64,000 bases of DNA from Pseudomonas sp. HOU2 (GCF_040729435.1 NZ_CP160398.1:3596001-3660000), one strand, 5' to 3'. Positions 10,308-19,288 are shown, counted from the stretch's first letter. The notes: a model not told the origin generated them from the letters alone. Made by a program: numbers and translations.

Positions 10308-10783
10308 GCAACACCTGTGGAGGAGGTAGATACCGGGAACACCGGCTTGTCTTGTACATATTTGATGCCCGGATTGACCACCAGTTGGCCATCGATCAGG
10401 GCTTTGGAACCGAGCAACAGGCGATAGCGCATGGACTTGCGGCAGGCGAGGGTGAACTCGACTGCCCAGACCCGATCACCGAGGGCCAGGGTGGTGCTGA
10501 TCACATAGCGCACCTGCGCCTGGCCGTTGGAGCTTTTAATGGTTTTGCGCGTCACCAGCGGCGCTTCGCAGCGCCGGTGACGCAACTGCACCACGGTGCC
10601 CAGGTGCGCGGTGAAGCGCACCCACTTCTCGCCGTCGCGTTCGAACGGCTCGATGTCGGTGGCATGCAGGCTGGAGGTGCTGGCGCCGGTATCGATTTTC
10701 GCCCGCAGGCCGGCGACTCCCAGATCGGGGAGCGCCACCCACTCGCGCAGACCGACAACGGTCAAATGGTCAAATGTCTTCAA
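10304..10783 (-). CDS. rimB: Retropepsin-like aspartic protease RimB
   Basis: The 159-residue product has the retropepsin-type motif [14 protein letters not shown] near residues 28-41, the hallmark of the ATP-dependent zinc protease/RimB family (PF05618). In the Rim system the protease is reported to trim the glutamate tail that RimK adds to S6. Other recognisable parts are [13 protein letters not shown] and [15 protein letters not shown]. It precedes rimK with a 4-nt overlap. I recall a third gene, rimA, in the SBW25 locus; no such coding region is visible between rimB and hslR here, so it may lie elsewhere or be absent. Confidence 0.85.
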   Translation of the reverse strand: MKTFDHLTVVGLREWVALPDLGVAGLRAKIDTGASTSSLHATDIEPFERDGEKWVRFTAHLGTVVQLRHRRCEAPLVTRKTIKSSNGQAQVRYVISTTLALGDRVWAVEFTLACRKSMRYRLLLGSKALIDGQLVVNPGIKYVQDKPVFPVSTSSTGVA

Positions 10784-10998
10784 AGGTAATCAACCGGCAG
10801 AAACCGCTCGGGCCGCGTACGGCCGAATCGCGGTATTCACGCAGAATAAGGGTTAAAAGGCGACAGATTTCTACGGCCCGGATCGCCGACGCTTCAAGCA
10901 GGTATCGGCTGGTGCGCATTGTAATCCGGGACCGGGTAATTCATGGCACGACAGAAACGGTAGTACAGTTCATCAATATTTCAGAATGAGGAAATTCC

Positions 10999-11406
10999 AT
11001 GGCACAAAAAAGCGAAGAGGACGACAAGGTCCGTCTCGATAAATGGTTGTGGGCGGCGCGTTTTTATAAGACCCGGGCTCTGGCCAAAGCGGCCATCGAG
11101 AGTGGCAAGGTGCATTGCCGGGGAGAGCGCTGCAAGCCTGGCAAAGAGCCACGCATTGGCGATGAGTTCGAAATCCGGACCGGTTTTGAAGAACGCACGG
11201 TGAGGGTTGAAGCCTTGTCGATCGTGCGTCGCGGCGCACCCGAAGCGCAGACGCTGTATACCGAGACCGAGGCGAGTATTGCCAAACGTGAAGCGGCTGC
11301 GGCGATGCGCAAGGCCGGGGCGTTGGGCGTGAGTACCGACGGCAAGCCTAGCAAGAAGCAGCGGCGGGATCTGTTCAAGTTTCGTGGCAACAGCAATAGC
11401 GATTGA
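10999..11406 (+). CDS. hslR: Heat-shock protein 15 (Hsp15), ribosome-associated S4-domain protein
   Basis: Hsp15 binds free 50S subunits that carry an aborted nascent chain and helps recycle them after heat stress. The 135-residue product begins with an S4 RNA-binding domain (VRLDKWLWAARFYKTRALAK, about residues 12-31, then SGKVHCRGER) and ends with a basic tail (SKKQRRDLFKFR). Length and tail fit HslR. It is transcribed divergently from rimBK across a 215-base promoter region in which I could not fix a promoter with confidence. Confidence 0.92.
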   Translation: MAQKSEEDDKVRLDKWLWAARFYKTRALAKAAIESGKVHCRGERCKPGKEPRIGDEFEIRTGFEERTVRVEALSIVRRGAPEAQTLYTETEASIAKREAAAAMRKAGALGVSTDGKPSKKQRRDLFKFRGNSNSD

Positions 11407-11423
11407 CCGGCACGGCACACCAT

Positions 11424-11559
11424 TGTGGCGAGGGAGCTTGCTCCCGCTGGAGGCCGAAGGACTCCCAATCCAGTCGATCATGTATTTCAAAATACAACCA
11501 AGTCGACTGGTCCAGTGACTGCTGCGCAGTCAAGCGGGAGCAAGCTCCCTCGCCACAGG
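11424..11559. repeat. REP pair (GTGGCGAGGGAGCTTG family), hslR-PAP2 gap
   Basis: Two opposed units of the same type as at 1996-2128 flank about 85 bases, including similar spacer text (GGAGGCCGAAGGACTCCC against GGAGGCCGGAGGACTCCC). The shared spacer shows that the pair moves or copies as a unit, as REPINs do. Confidence 0.85.
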
Positions 11560-11572
11560 TGTGTGCAAACTG

Positions 11573-12376
11573 TCAGTGCGCGGCAGACACCACACTCATC
11601 CGCGAGATCAGCGGCAGCTTGCCCAGCAGATTGAAAACCGGCGCAGTCACCTTCAGCCAGAAGTTGGCAGCGTGATAGGCAAACGGCGTGTAGTAACCCC
11701 AACCCAACGCCCACACCGCCAGCAGCATGCCGCCGATGTAATCGTCCTGACCCCAATGCGCGCCGGCCACCAGACGTGGCAGCATGAACAGCAATGCCAG
11801 ACCCCAGATCGTCAGGAACTGGCCGACCGAGCGACTGAACACCCCCATGAACAGCGCCCAGATCAACAACACCGAAGCGTGGTCACCGGGGAAGCTCTGG
11901 CTCGAGCGATCCTTCAGCTCCCAGGCTTTTTCCAGATGCGGGAAGTAGTCACTCAGGTGCACCGCGCCTTCCAGCACCATCGATGGGCTGCTGTGCTGCC
12001 AGTCCATGTAGTCGGCGAATTTGGAAAACAGCGCGCGAATCACCACCATCAACAGCAGAATCGAGAAAAAACCGAAAAAGGCGCGACGTACATCAATCGC
12101 CTTGAACACCCAGTCACCCTTGATCAGCAGCGTCAGCAGGATCAGACCGACGACGATGTCGAACGGACGCAGACTTGCAATTGCCCAGATGTGGAGCCAT
12201 ATGGGGTTGCTGGCCAGTGGTGCATTGAGTGAGCGGAACAGCCACTCGTCGAAAATCACACACAGCATCTGGCCTGTAGGCCATAACCAGAAAGCCAGTA
12301 GCGCCAATGGCACTACGTTACATAGAACCAGCCGGCCGAGGTTCCACCTTGATTGGAACAAACCCGGATTGTTCAT
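11573..12376 (-). CDS. PAP2-superfamily membrane phosphatase
   Basis: The 267-residue product has about six hydrophobic segments and the acid-phosphatase signature in the order expected for type 2 phosphatidic acid phosphatases: FPGDHASVLLIW, standing for the PSGH motif with Asp in place of the Ser-Gly pattern, and RLVAGAHWGQDD, the R-x5-H-x3-D motif with the catalytic histidine. Such enzymes remove phosphate from lipid phosphates or undecaprenyl pyrophosphate at the periplasmic face. I start at MNNPGLFQSR; the frame extends 29 codons upstream without family similarity. The specific lipid substrate cannot be read from the sequence. Confidence 0.78.
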   Translation of the reverse strand: MNNPGLFQSRWNLGRLVLCNVVPLALLAFWLWPTGQMLCVIFDEWLFRSLNAPLASNPIWLHIWAIASLRPFDIVVGLILLTLLIKGDWVFKAIDVRRAFFGFFSILLLMVVIRALFSKFADYMDWQHSSPSMVLEGAVHLSDYFPHLEKAWELKDRSSQSFPGDHASVLLIWALFMGVFSRSVGQFLTIWGLALLFMLPRLVAGAHWGQDDYIGGMLLAVWALGWGYYTPFAYHAANFWLKVTAPVFNLLGKLPLISRMSVVSAAH

Positions 12377-12480
12377 AAAATGCCTCCCGTGGCTGAACAT
12401 TTCGCACCAAATGGGTGCGGATAAGTGCGGGATTTTCAACTTTTGTAACCATTTTGTCATCAATTCAGATACCCAGACCT

Positions 12481-13383
12481 ATGACCGACCTACCGGATAC
12501 CGACTACACCCAACGCTTCATCTTCGATGACAGCGACACTCGCGGCGAACTGGTGGCGCTGGAACGCAGCTACGCCGAAGTCCTCGCCAAGCACCCGTAC
12601 CCGGAGCCTGTCGCGCAATTGCTGGGCGAATTGATGGCGGCCGCCTCGTTGCTGGTGGGCACGCTGAAATTCGATGGCTTGCTGATTTTGCAGGCGCGCT
12701 CCGAAGGCCCGATTCCACTGCTGATGATCGAGTGCTCCAGTGAGCGCGAGATCCGTGGTCTGGCGCGCTACAACGCCGACCAGATCGCTGCGGATGCCAC
12801 CCTTGCCGACCTGATGCCGGGCGGTGATCTGACCCTGACCGTCGACCCGACGATCGGCCAGCGTTACCAGGGCATTGTCGACCTCGATGGTGAAACCCTG
12901 TCGGAATGCTTCACCAATTATTTCGTCATGTCGCAACAGGTCGGCACGCGCTTCAAGCTGTTCGCCGACGGCCGTCGTGCCCGCGGCATGCTGCTGCAAC
13001 AACTGCCGGCCGACCGTCTGAAAGACGAAGAAGAGCGCGCCGCCAGCTGGCAGCACGTCACCGCACTGGCCAGCACCCTGACTGCCGACGAATTGCTCAG
13101 CCTGGACAACGAAACCGTCCTGCACCGTCTCTACCACGAGGAGCAGGTGCGCCTGTTCGATGTGCAGACCTTGCGCTTCCGTTGCAGCTGCTCGCGGGAA
13201 CGCTCGGGCAATGCGCTGGTCAGTCTGGGTCTGGAAGATGCGCAGGCACTGGTGGCCGAAAGGGGTGGCGAAGTCGAGATCGATTGCCAGTTCTGCAACC
13301 AGCGTTACCTGTTCGACGCGGCCGATATTGCTCAATTGTTTGCTGGCGCAGGCGTCGACACGCCGTCAGATACCCGGCACTAA
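12481..13383 (+). CDS. hslO: Redox-regulated chaperone Hsp33
   Basis: Hsp33 is a cytoplasmic holdase activated when oxidation releases zinc from its C-terminal cysteines. The 300-residue product contains the zinc-binding cysteines as CSCSRE (about residues 238-243) and CQFC (about residues 273-276), together with the chaperone core [20 protein letters not shown] near residues 43-63. I start at [10 protein letters not shown]; the upstream extension overlaps the promoter of the divergent phosphatase gene. A 27-base inverted repeat follows the gene, but without a T-run. Confidence 0.93.
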   Translation: MTDLPDTDYTQRFIFDDSDTRGELVALERSYAEVLAKHPYPEPVAQLLGELMAAASLLVGTLKFDGLLILQARSEGPIPLLMIECSSEREIRGLARYNADQIAADATLADLMPGGDLTLTVDPTIGQRYQGIVDLDGETLSECFTNYFVMSQQVGTRFKLFADGRRARGMLLQQLPADRLKDEEERAASWQHVTALASTLTADELLSLDNETVLHRLYHEEQVRLFDVQTLRFRCSCSRERSGNALVSLGLEDAQALVAERGGEVEIDCQFCNQRYLFDAADIAQLFAGAGVDTPSDTRH

Positions 13384-13410
13384 AACGGTTCAGCGCAGGT
13401 AAATTCACTG

Positions 13411-13437
13411 CGTAACGACGGAATTTCGCCGTTACGA
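13411..13437. other. Inverted repeat between hslO and pckA
   Basis: CGTAACGACGG and CCGTTACG pair around GAATTTCG-like loop sequence, giving a strong hairpin 28 bases after the hslO stop. There is no adjacent T-run, so it could be a Rho-independent terminator only in a loose sense, or a regulatory site of pckA. A second dyad (GTAGTAG at about 13493 and CTACTAC at about 13514) lies 50 bases before the pckA start. Confidence 0.45.
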
Positions 13438-13564
13438 CGGGAGGACCCTACTCTTTTTGGGCTTTTCTGGCATAATCCGGCCCACTTTTTTCGCGGTAGT
13501 AGTGCACGACTTTCTACTACAAAACGTTTGGAGCACACTCGGCCACTGGCCGACGGGGAACCTC

Positions 13565-15106
13565 ATGACGCAAGCCAATAACGCCGTGTACACCGATCTG
13601 AGTGTTGATGATCTGGTAAAAGAAGCCCTGCAACGCGGTGAGGGCGAGCTTGCCGATACCGGCGCTCTGGTCGTTCGCACCGGTCACCGTACCGGTCGTT
13701 CGCCAGTCGATCGTTTCATCGTTGAAGAGCCTTCCACCCAGGCCGCTATTGCCTGGGGCCCGATCAACCGCAAGTTCCCGGCCGACAAGTTCGACGCGCT
13801 GTGGGCTCGTGTCGAGGCGTTCAACAACGCGCAAGAGCACTTTGTTTCCCACGTGCATGTAGGTGCGGCTGAAGATCACTACCTGGCCGTGAAAATGACC
13901 ACTCAGACTGCCTGGCAGAACCTGTTCGGTCGTTGCCTGTTCATCAACCCGGCCCAGTACAACCCGGCCGGTCGTGAAGAGTGGCAAGTGCTCAACGTGG
14001 CCAACTTCGAGTGCGTGCCTGAGCGTGACGGCACCAACTCCGACGGTTGCGTGATCATCAACTTCGCGCAGAAGAAAGTGCTGATCGCCGGCATGCGTTA
14101 CGCCGGTGAAATGAAGAAAGCCATGTTCTCCGTGCAGAACTTCCTGCTGCCGGCCGCTGACGTGCTGCCAATGCACTGCGCTGCCAACATCGGCGAAGAA
14201 GGCGACGTGACCCTGTTCTTCGGTCTGTCGGGCACCGGTAAAACCACCCTGTCGGCCGATGAAAGCCGTTACCTGATCGGTGACGACGAACACGGCTGGG
14301 GCGAAGGCGTGGTGTTCAACATCGAAGGCGGTTGCTATGCCAAGTGCATCGACCTGTCCGAGAAGAACGAGCCGGTTATCTGGAAAGCCATCAAGCACGG
14401 CGCAGTCCTGGAAAACGTGGTCATCGACGACGCCAAGCATGCTGACTACGCCGATGTCAGCCTGACCCAGAACAGCCGCGCGGCCTACCCGCTGGAGCAC
14501 GTTGCCAAGCGTTCCGAGAAGAACCTGGGCGGCGAGCCAAACGCGGTGATCTTCCTGACCTGCGACCTGACCGGCGTGCTGCCGCCAGTGTCGATCCTCA
14601 ACGAAGAACAAGCGGCCTACCACTTCCTGTCCGGCTACACCGCGCTGGTGGGCTCGACTGAAATGGGTTCGGGCAGCGGCATCAAGTCGACCTTCTCCAC
14701 CTGCTTCGGCGCACCGTTCTTCCCGCGTCCGGCTGGCGAATACGCTGAACTGCTGATCAAGCGCATCCGCGGCTTCGGCTCCAAGGTCTACCTGGTCAAC
14801 ACCGGCTGGACCGGCGGTGGCTACGGCGTCGGCAAACGCTTCAACATCCCGACCACCCGTGCGGTGATCGCAGCGATCCAGAGCGGCGCGCTGATCGGTG
14901 CCGCCACCGAGCACCTGGACACCATCAACCTCGACGTGCCACTGGCCGTACCGGGCGTTGAAACCAACCTGCTCAACCCACGCAACACCTGGGCTGACAA
15001 GGCTGCCTACGACGAAGCTGCCAAGGCGCTGGCCGGTCTGTTCATCGAGAACTTCAAGAAGTTCGAAGTGAGCGACGCGATCAAGGCGGCGGGTCCGAAG
15101 TTGTAA
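13565..15106 (+). CDS. pckA: Phosphoenolpyruvate carboxykinase (ATP)
   Basis: This enzyme converts oxaloacetate and ATP to phosphoenolpyruvate, CO2 and ADP, the entry step of gluconeogenesis in an organism that lives on organic acids. The 513-residue product has the kinase-1a P-loop [11 protein letters not shown] (about residues 220-230), the metal-binding/kinase-2 region [18 protein letters not shown] and the ATP-type C terminus. I start at [12 protein letters not shown]; the frame upstream covers the promoter. A classic terminator follows 22 bases after the stop. Confidence 0.95.
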   Translation: MTQANNAVYTDLSVDDLVKEALQRGEGELADTGALVVRTGHRTGRSPVDRFIVEEPSTQAAIAWGPINRKFPADKFDALWARVEAFNNAQEHFVSHVHVGAAEDHYLAVKMTTQTAWQNLFGRCLFINPAQYNPAGREEWQVLNVANFECVPERDGTNSDGCVIINFAQKKVLIAGMRYAGEMKKAMFSVQNFLLPAADVLPMHCAANIGEEGDVTLFFGLSGTGKTTLSADESRYLIGDDEHGWGEGVVFNIEGGCYAKCIDLSEKNEPVIWKAIKHGAVLENVVIDDAKHADYADVSLTQNSRAAYPLEHVAKRSEKNLGGEPNAVIFLTCDLTGVLPPVSILNEEQAAYHFLSGYTALVGSTEMGSGSGIKSTFSTCFGAPFFPRPAGEYAELLIKRIRGFGSKVYLVNTGWTGGGYGVGKRFNIPTTRAVIAAIQSGALIGAATEHLDTINLDVPLAVPGVETNLLNPRNTWADKAAYDEAAKALAGLFIENFKKFEVSDAIKAAGPKL

Positions 15107-15127
15107 GATTGGTTTGTAGTAACGAGA

Positions 15128-15153
15128 AAGCCGCCTCTAGAGGCGGCTTTTTT
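15128..15153 (+). terminator. Rho-independent terminator of pckA
   Basis: AAGCCGCCTCTAGAGGCGGCTT is a perfect hairpin followed by TTTTT, immediately downstream of pckA. Written in two parts the arms are AAGCCGCCT and AGGCGGCTT. Confidence 0.92.
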
Positions 15154-15271
15154 GTGGGTGCTGGTTTAGCTGCCGTTATCGGCTTGACTGCCATTATTCC
15201 CGCAGAAGTTGGGGTAAGCGGCCAGAATAATGCCACCTGGGAGCAAGACGCTCCCAGAATCTACTTCTTCT

Positions 15272-15544
15272 TTATGGCCATCGCCGCTTGGTATGCACCA
15301 CTCGCAAAATCTCTACAAAATCGTCTTTGATCGTGTAAATGATCATGTAGTTTGGAGTTGCAACTATTTCACGGGTGCCTCCTGCAATCCCCCTTCTATA
15401 TAAAAACGGACGCTGGCGGGCTCTCTCTCCTTTCAACTCGAAGATCTCATCGAGATCAACTGCTGCATCAGGATTGTCCAGACTGATGTGCTGTAGGATT
15501 TCCTCTCGGTCATCAAGCGCCTCTTGGCGCCAGACGAGCCTCAT
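15272..15544 (-). CDS. ParE/RelE-superfamily toxin
   Basis: The 90-residue product has the compact ParE-type fold signature: an N-terminal helix pair (WRQEALDDREEILQHISLDNPDAA), a mid segment RPFLYRRGIAGGTREIVATPNYMIIYTI and a terminal LRVVHTKRRWP, which matches the conserved basic C terminus of ParE/RelE toxins. ParE members poison DNA gyrase and RelE members cleave mRNA; the sequence does not decide between these. The start ATG overlaps the upstream antitoxin stop (TGATG), as expected in a toxin-antitoxin operon with the antitoxin first. Confidence 0.82.
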   Translation of the reverse strand: MRLVWRQEALDDREEILQHISLDNPDAAVDLDEIFELKGERARQRPFLYRRGIAGGTREIVATPNYMIIYTIKDDFVEILRVVHTKRRWP

Positions 15545-15987
15545 CAACGCACTCGTTGACGAAGTGCTTCACGTTTGGCGGCAAATATTCGACGGGCCTC
15601 TTCATCGCTGACACTTGGTCTCGGGTCATCAATGCTGATCTGCACCTGCTTCTTGACCCACTCTTCATAGGCTGCCGCTTCGTGGGCCAGCTTCATTGCG
15701 TCGGCACGGTCAGGCCGGGTGTAGGTTCTTATTTGAAGGGGGTCGTAGTCAGAGGTATCCACATCAAAATGCTCGATTCCCAGCTCTCGCAAATAGGCCA
15801 CCAATGTTTCCAGGCGCTTGAACAGGCGCACTTGGCGACTGCGCTGAGCAGTCAGCACGCTTTCATTACCTCCATGTCGAATCTGTATGGACCATCCACC
15901 CGGCTTGGCGGCGATATGAGTGCTGCTTACCGAACCGCTTTCTAAAAGTCGCGACAAAGTGCTGTGGTCGATGGTTTCGGTAGTCAT
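15544..15987 (-). CDS. Antitoxin partner of the ParE-type toxin, with N-terminal extension
   Basis: The 146-residue product ends with a region typical of antitoxins that pair with ParE toxins (YEEWVKKQVQISIDDPRPS, then SDEEARRIFAAKREALRQ). The first 90 residues are unusual for such a short antitoxin: they carry IQIRHGGNESVLTAQRSRQ and LETLVAYLRELGI, suggesting a separate beta-rich/helical domain that I do not recognise. GGAG lies 9 nt before the ATG; the longer frame upstream is not needed. It is the first gene of the pair and probably autoregulates the operon by binding its promoter, as related antitoxins do. Confidence 0.75.
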   Translation of the reverse strand: MTTETIDHSTLSRLLESGSVSSTHIAAKPGGWSIQIRHGGNESVLTAQRSRQVRLFKRLETLVAYLRELGIEHFDVDTSDYDPLQIRTYTRPDRADAMKLAHEAAAYEEWVKKQVQISIDDPRPSVSDEEARRIFAAKREALRQRVR

Positions 15988-16142
15988 GAAGTCAAGCTCC
16001 TGATTGAACAGTGGCTGATATCGTACGCAATCAATAATAGTTTGCAAATTTCAACTCCTAGCTGGATGCCGGATGCCCAGCGTCAATGATGTTTGGTCAG
16101 GCAGGTTATTCTCGGTGTCAGTGCGCCTGCTTCAGTGCATTG

Positions 16143-16442
16143 TCAGGCCGGTGCTTTCCAGCCGAGCATCTGCTGCTGCGCGACCTGCAGCAGGTCACAG
16201 CCATCCTGCGTCAGCAGATAGAGGGCGTGGGTGATATGGGGGATGTCTTCGACGTCGGCTTGTTTGAAGCTGAGGCAGTAGAGGGTTTTCAGCAGGTCGC
16301 TGGAGGCGCGCAGGCGTTGGACGGCGCATTCGAGGATGTCTTGCGGGTTGGCCGCTGTGTCGATGATCAGGGGCTAGGTGTCGGTGAGGTTGGATTCGAG
16401 TGAGCGGTAGCGATCAGCGGGTAATTGATTCCATGTTTTCAT
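16143..16442 (-). pseudogene. Small paralogue of the 18025-18300 protein, interrupted by an in-frame amber codon
   Basis: Reading the minus strand from the ATG at 16442 gives MKTWNQLPADRYRSLESNL..., then a TAG after 22 codons, then 76 more codons open in the same frame to a TGA. The part after the TAG contains LRASSDLLKTLYCLSFKQAD and ALYLLTQDGCDLLQVA, nearly the same as the intact paralogue at 18025-18300 (LRAASDLLETLYCLCFKQAD, ALYLLVQDGCDLLEVA). GAGGA precedes the ATG at a good distance. A single substitution (for example C to T in a CAG codon) explains the break. Function of the family is unknown to me; it resembles small Pseudomonas DUF3077/DUF6124-type proteins. Confidence 0.75.
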
Positions 16443-16789
16443 TTTGTTGATCCTCAAATGCTTCAAGTGAAGCCACCACATCGTGACCAAGCGACAGGAG
16501 GCGACTGTGTTCGGGTTGGTCAACCGGTGAGGATCGTGCGCAGACCCGGCACACCCGAAGGTGTCCCAAACACAGCCACCATAAAACTGCAGGCAATTGA
16601 GTGCCGGCAGCATACAGCGGACGCGTATGCACGATCCATTCAGGTGACCAAGCCCGAGCCGCTGATTTGCCAGCGACATTCTCGACTATAGATCTGTGCC
16701 CTCAAGCCGCGATAGGCGACAAAGAGTCGTGGCGTGTAGGAACGGGATGAAGATTTCATCGGATGTTCCTACCGGTCTTTCATCATTTT
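16443..16789. other. Gap without a recognised gene, containing a GTAGGAAC inverted repeat
   Basis: This 347-base stretch has no open frame that I can support. Near its right end the arms GTAGGAAC (about 16737) and GTTCCTAC (about 16766) pair around about 20 bases that include GATGAAGATTTCATC, itself a small palindrome. It lies directly downstream of the lipase-like gene and may terminate or stabilise its transcript. Confidence 0.4.
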
Positions 16790-17932
16790 TCAACGCAAAT
16801 GCTGATACGCCGAAATATCCAGCAAGCTGGTTGCCAAACCGGTCGCCGGCTTGTAGATCTCGCCCTTCACGCTGGTGAACGGTACACCTTTGCTGCCCAG
16901 CGAAACGTAGCGCTCGCCTTGGTCCAGCTCGGTGAAGTAGGTGTAGGAATGTTTGTGCATCAGTGTGTATTTGGCTTTATCGCGTGCGATGCCGTTGGTG
17001 AGGTTTTCCAGATCGGCCTGGGTCAGATTCAACGTTTTTTGCAGTTGCACGCCCCAGCGTTTGAGACAGGTTTCGGCGAGGTGGCGCACGATGCGTCCGG
17101 GCTCGGACAGCGCTTTCAGATCATTGGCGCCGGTCGGGACGCCGCCGCTGCTGGTGGCATTGCCGGCCATGGTGGCGTGGCGGCCAGCCATAGGATAGAT
17201 GTAGGTTTTAGTGCCGGTAGCGGTCTGCGGGATGACGCAGCTGAAACCTTTGGAGCGTTCGTCACGAGCATAGAACGCTACATACTCTTTGACGTTGGCC
17301 GCGAGTTTGACCCGCTCTTCCTGAAAGTTACCAATGCCTGGCACGGGATCAAGAGCAAAGATATTGACCGGGATGTTTTTCAGCAGACTGTCCTTGAACA
17401 TTGCATTGGCCAACATATGGCAACTGATGCCGCCTCGGCTCCAACCGACGAGATTGACTTGAGTAGGAATAACACCATCCTTGCGGTGGGTTTTGATAAT
17501 TCCTTCCTGTAATTGCTGCTGGGTAATGCTGCGATTACCATAATTATATTTGCGCCAGAACCAGGAACCCTCGGCTTTTACATCTTCGATCGGAATGCCG
17601 GCCGCTTTCAGCCGATTGTATTCGGCTTCAGTCAGTTGCTCGCGTTGCCAGTCGCACTTGCCCTTGATGATATTGAGCGCATGCAACACGTTTTCTTCCC
17701 AGCCCTTGCCGAACAAGGTGCCGCTCATGCCGTATTCCTTGGTCTTGGTGAATAGATCGTCGGCCTGCATGTTGCCGCTGCCGGGGCCATCGACCACGAT
17801 CCATTCGGCGAACTCGTAACCCGTATGATTGGCAGCCAAGGTGGAAATCAGTTCGCCGTCCCAGAAGTTTTCGTGGGTAACGTCGAATTTATTGGAACCA
17901 GTGCCGCAAAAAAATATAGTTAAAACAGTCAT
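16790..17932 (-). CDS. Lipase-like alpha/beta-hydrolase with GWSRGG nucleophile motif
   Basis: The 380-residue product starts MTVLTIFFCGTGSNKFD, with a beta strand leading into a GTGSN turn as in large secreted phospholipase effectors. Its serine-nucleophile elbow reads VNLVGWSRGGISCHMLA (about residues 170-186), the GxSxG form. A following FALDPVPGIGNF supplies a candidate acid, and several histidines toward the C terminus (AGRHATMAG, MHKHSYTYF) could complete a triad. There is no signal peptide or membrane segment. Proteins with this N terminus and GxSRG elbow include type VI secretion phospholipases, so a Tle-like effector is an inference. No VgrG, Hcp or PAAR gene is present nearby. It is flanked by two paralogous small genes. 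Confidence 0.6.
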   Translation of the reverse strand: MTVLTIFFCGTGSNKFDVTHENFWDGELISTLAANHTGYEFAEWIVVDGPGSGNMQADDLFTKTKEYGMSGTLFGKGWEENVLHALNIIKGKCDWQREQLTEAEYNRLKAAGIPIEDVKAEGSWFWRKYNYGNRSITQQQLQEGIIKTHRKDGVIPTQVNLVGWSRGGISCHMLANAMFKDSLLKNIPVNIFALDPVPGIGNFQEERVKLAANVKEYVAFYARDERSKGFSCVIPQTATGTKTYIYPMAGRHATMAGNATSSGGVPTGANDLKALSEPGRIVRHLAETCLKRWGVQLQKTLNLTQADLENLTNGIARDKAKYTLMHKHSYTYFTELDQGERYVSLGSKGVPFTSVKGEIYKPATGLATSLLDISAYQHLR

Positions 17933-18024
17933 TGTGTTGCTCTCGGTTGAAGTAAGAGTCAACAACTTAGGTCTTCTTGGATTGTTTATTAAAGCATTCT
18001 GTTGTTTCTGGATTTTAGTTGTTT

Positions 18025-18300
18025 TCAGTGTGGGTCTGGTTGTTGCGGTTTATGTTTTGCTACTTCGAGCAAATCACAACCGTCCTGCACTAATAAATAA
18101 AGAGCATTAACGATGTTAGGTATATCTTTAACATCAGCCTGTTTGAAACATAAACAGTAAAGGGTTTCCAGCAGATCGCTGGCGGCACGCAGTCGCTGGT
18201 CAGCGGCATCAAGCAGATCGCGATGGCTGGAGTGAGTATCGATGACCAATACGGGATTTTCGTTGTAGCAAGTCTTCAAGGGGCGATAGCGGGTAATCAT
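18025..18300 (-). CDS. Uncharacterised 91-residue protein upstream of the lipase-like gene
   Basis: The product has a variable N terminus (MITRYRPLKTCYNENPVLVID) and a helical core (LLDAADQRLRAASDLLETLY, then CFKQADVKDIPNIVNALYLL) rich in leucine, with two adjacent cysteines in LYCLCF. It resembles short Pseudomonas DUF3077/DUF6124-type proteins, whose function is unknown to me. It sits 92 nt upstream of the lipase-like gene in the same orientation, and a paralogue broken by an amber codon lies downstream of that gene. A role as immunity protein or adaptor is only suggested by position. Confidence 0.65.
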   Translation of the reverse strand: MITRYRPLKTCYNENPVLVIDTHSSHRDLLDAADQRLRAASDLLETLYCLCFKQADVKDIPNIVNALYLLVQDGCDLLEVAKHKPQQPDPH

Positions 18301-18602
18301 GGTGAGGCTTGTCCTTTACAAAGGCACTCGGGCGGGGCTGATTCAGTGGTCAGTCGCGCCGGCCACTATAGAAGTGCGTGGCGAGCACTCACAAGAGCGC
18401 CGCAATGGACGGCGTTCGTAGGGGATTTTCCGAGGGCCGGGCATATGCCCTACAAGGTTTTGCGGCTTTTTTGCGGTGAAACCCCTAGCGCAGAAATTTC
18501 CCACTGGATTCACAGGCGTTTCTTGGCAAATCTATGTATGGTGCGCGCCAGAATTTGTAGGACGTTTCCAAGCGTCCGATACGCGCTTAAAGGGAATTGA
18601 GT
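18301..18602. other. Intergenic region with no recognised gene
   Basis: About 300 bases separate the divergent small gene and the periplasmic protein gene. I see short inverted fragments such as GTAGGGGATTTTCC...GGCATATGCCCTAC but no open frame with a ribosome site. Promoters in both directions are expected here. Confidence 0.4.
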
Positions 18603-19106
18603 ATGCAGTGGCTACGTATGGCCTCGATTTTATTGCTGTGGGCCAGTGGTTGCCGTTTGGCCATGGCGTCTGATGCCGGCAACGGCTGGATGTTTGCCGA
18701 CCTTGAACGCACCGGTTGGCCCGATGCGCTCTCCAGCCAGACCGGCATCGATACCGCCTCGCGCGCCGAGGTGTTGATGTTCGGCAGGGCCTTGCTCGCC
18801 AGTGAAGCGCTGGACGAGGTGGGGCTGGAGCAGCGACTGGGTGTGCCGCATGTGCAGCTCAAGTCAATCAGGCAGGTGCGTGACGGTCTGTGGGATCGTT
18901 TGTTGAGCACCTATCGCAACGCCAGTCTGGACTGTGACGGACAACCGTTCTGCCCGCGCGTGCGCAGTGTCGCGGAACTGCGGCAGTTGGCGGCAGCTTT
19001 CACCGGTGACATCAGCCCGGCCCATGCAACGTGGGCGAGCAAGAGCCAGGGCGTGCATGAGCTGGTGTTGAACGAGCAGTTGCGAGTGGCGGTTTTAAAG
19101 CCGTGA
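18603..19106 (+). CDS. Predicted periplasmic protein of unknown function
   Basis: The 167-residue product starts with a signal peptide (MQWLRMASILLLWASGC, cleavage expected after AMA near residue 22). The mature part is mostly helical and contains two cysteines close together (LDCDGQPFCPRV), likely a disulfide in the periplasm. The start ATG is two codons after a TTG that overlaps the ribosome site region. I do not recognise the family. It stands alone between the lipase-like locus and recQ, and is oriented like recQ but separated by 182 bases that contain a short REP-like palindrome. Confidence 0.65.
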   Translation: MQWLRMASILLLWASGCRLAMASDAGNGWMFADLERTGWPDALSSQTGIDTASRAEVLMFGRALLASEALDEVGLEQRLGVPHVQLKSIRQVRDGLWDRLLSTYRNASLDCDGQPFCPRVRSVAELRQLAAAFTGDISPAHATWASKSQGVHELVLNEQLRVAVLKP

Positions 19107-19139
19107 ATTGTTTGTTTTTGTTTTGTTCTACGGGGCCTC

Positions 19140-19166
19140 TTCGCGAGCAGGCTCGCTCCTGCAGTG
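19140..19166. repeat. Single REP-like palindrome
   Basis: CTTCGCGAGCAGGCTCGC followed by TCCTGCAG forms a hairpin (GCGAGC-AG-GCTCGC). It is a solitary half of the repeat type seen elsewhere in this group of bacteria. The remainder of the 19107-19288 gap holds the recQ promoter region. Confidence 0.55.
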
Positions 19167-19288
19167 GACCGAGTTGTCTGCGCCATTGGCTGTATCATCC
19201 CGAATTGAATTGACCCCGGCCTTTTCTCGACTCGCTGCGATCGCCCGCTAGGCTGTTGGCATCACAGCGGTCAACGGAGTGACAGCGC

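Noticed and set aside
13517..14914. 465-codon minus-strand frame opposite pckA
   Set aside because: pckA is certain on the plus strand; the antisense frame lacks a start site and similarity.
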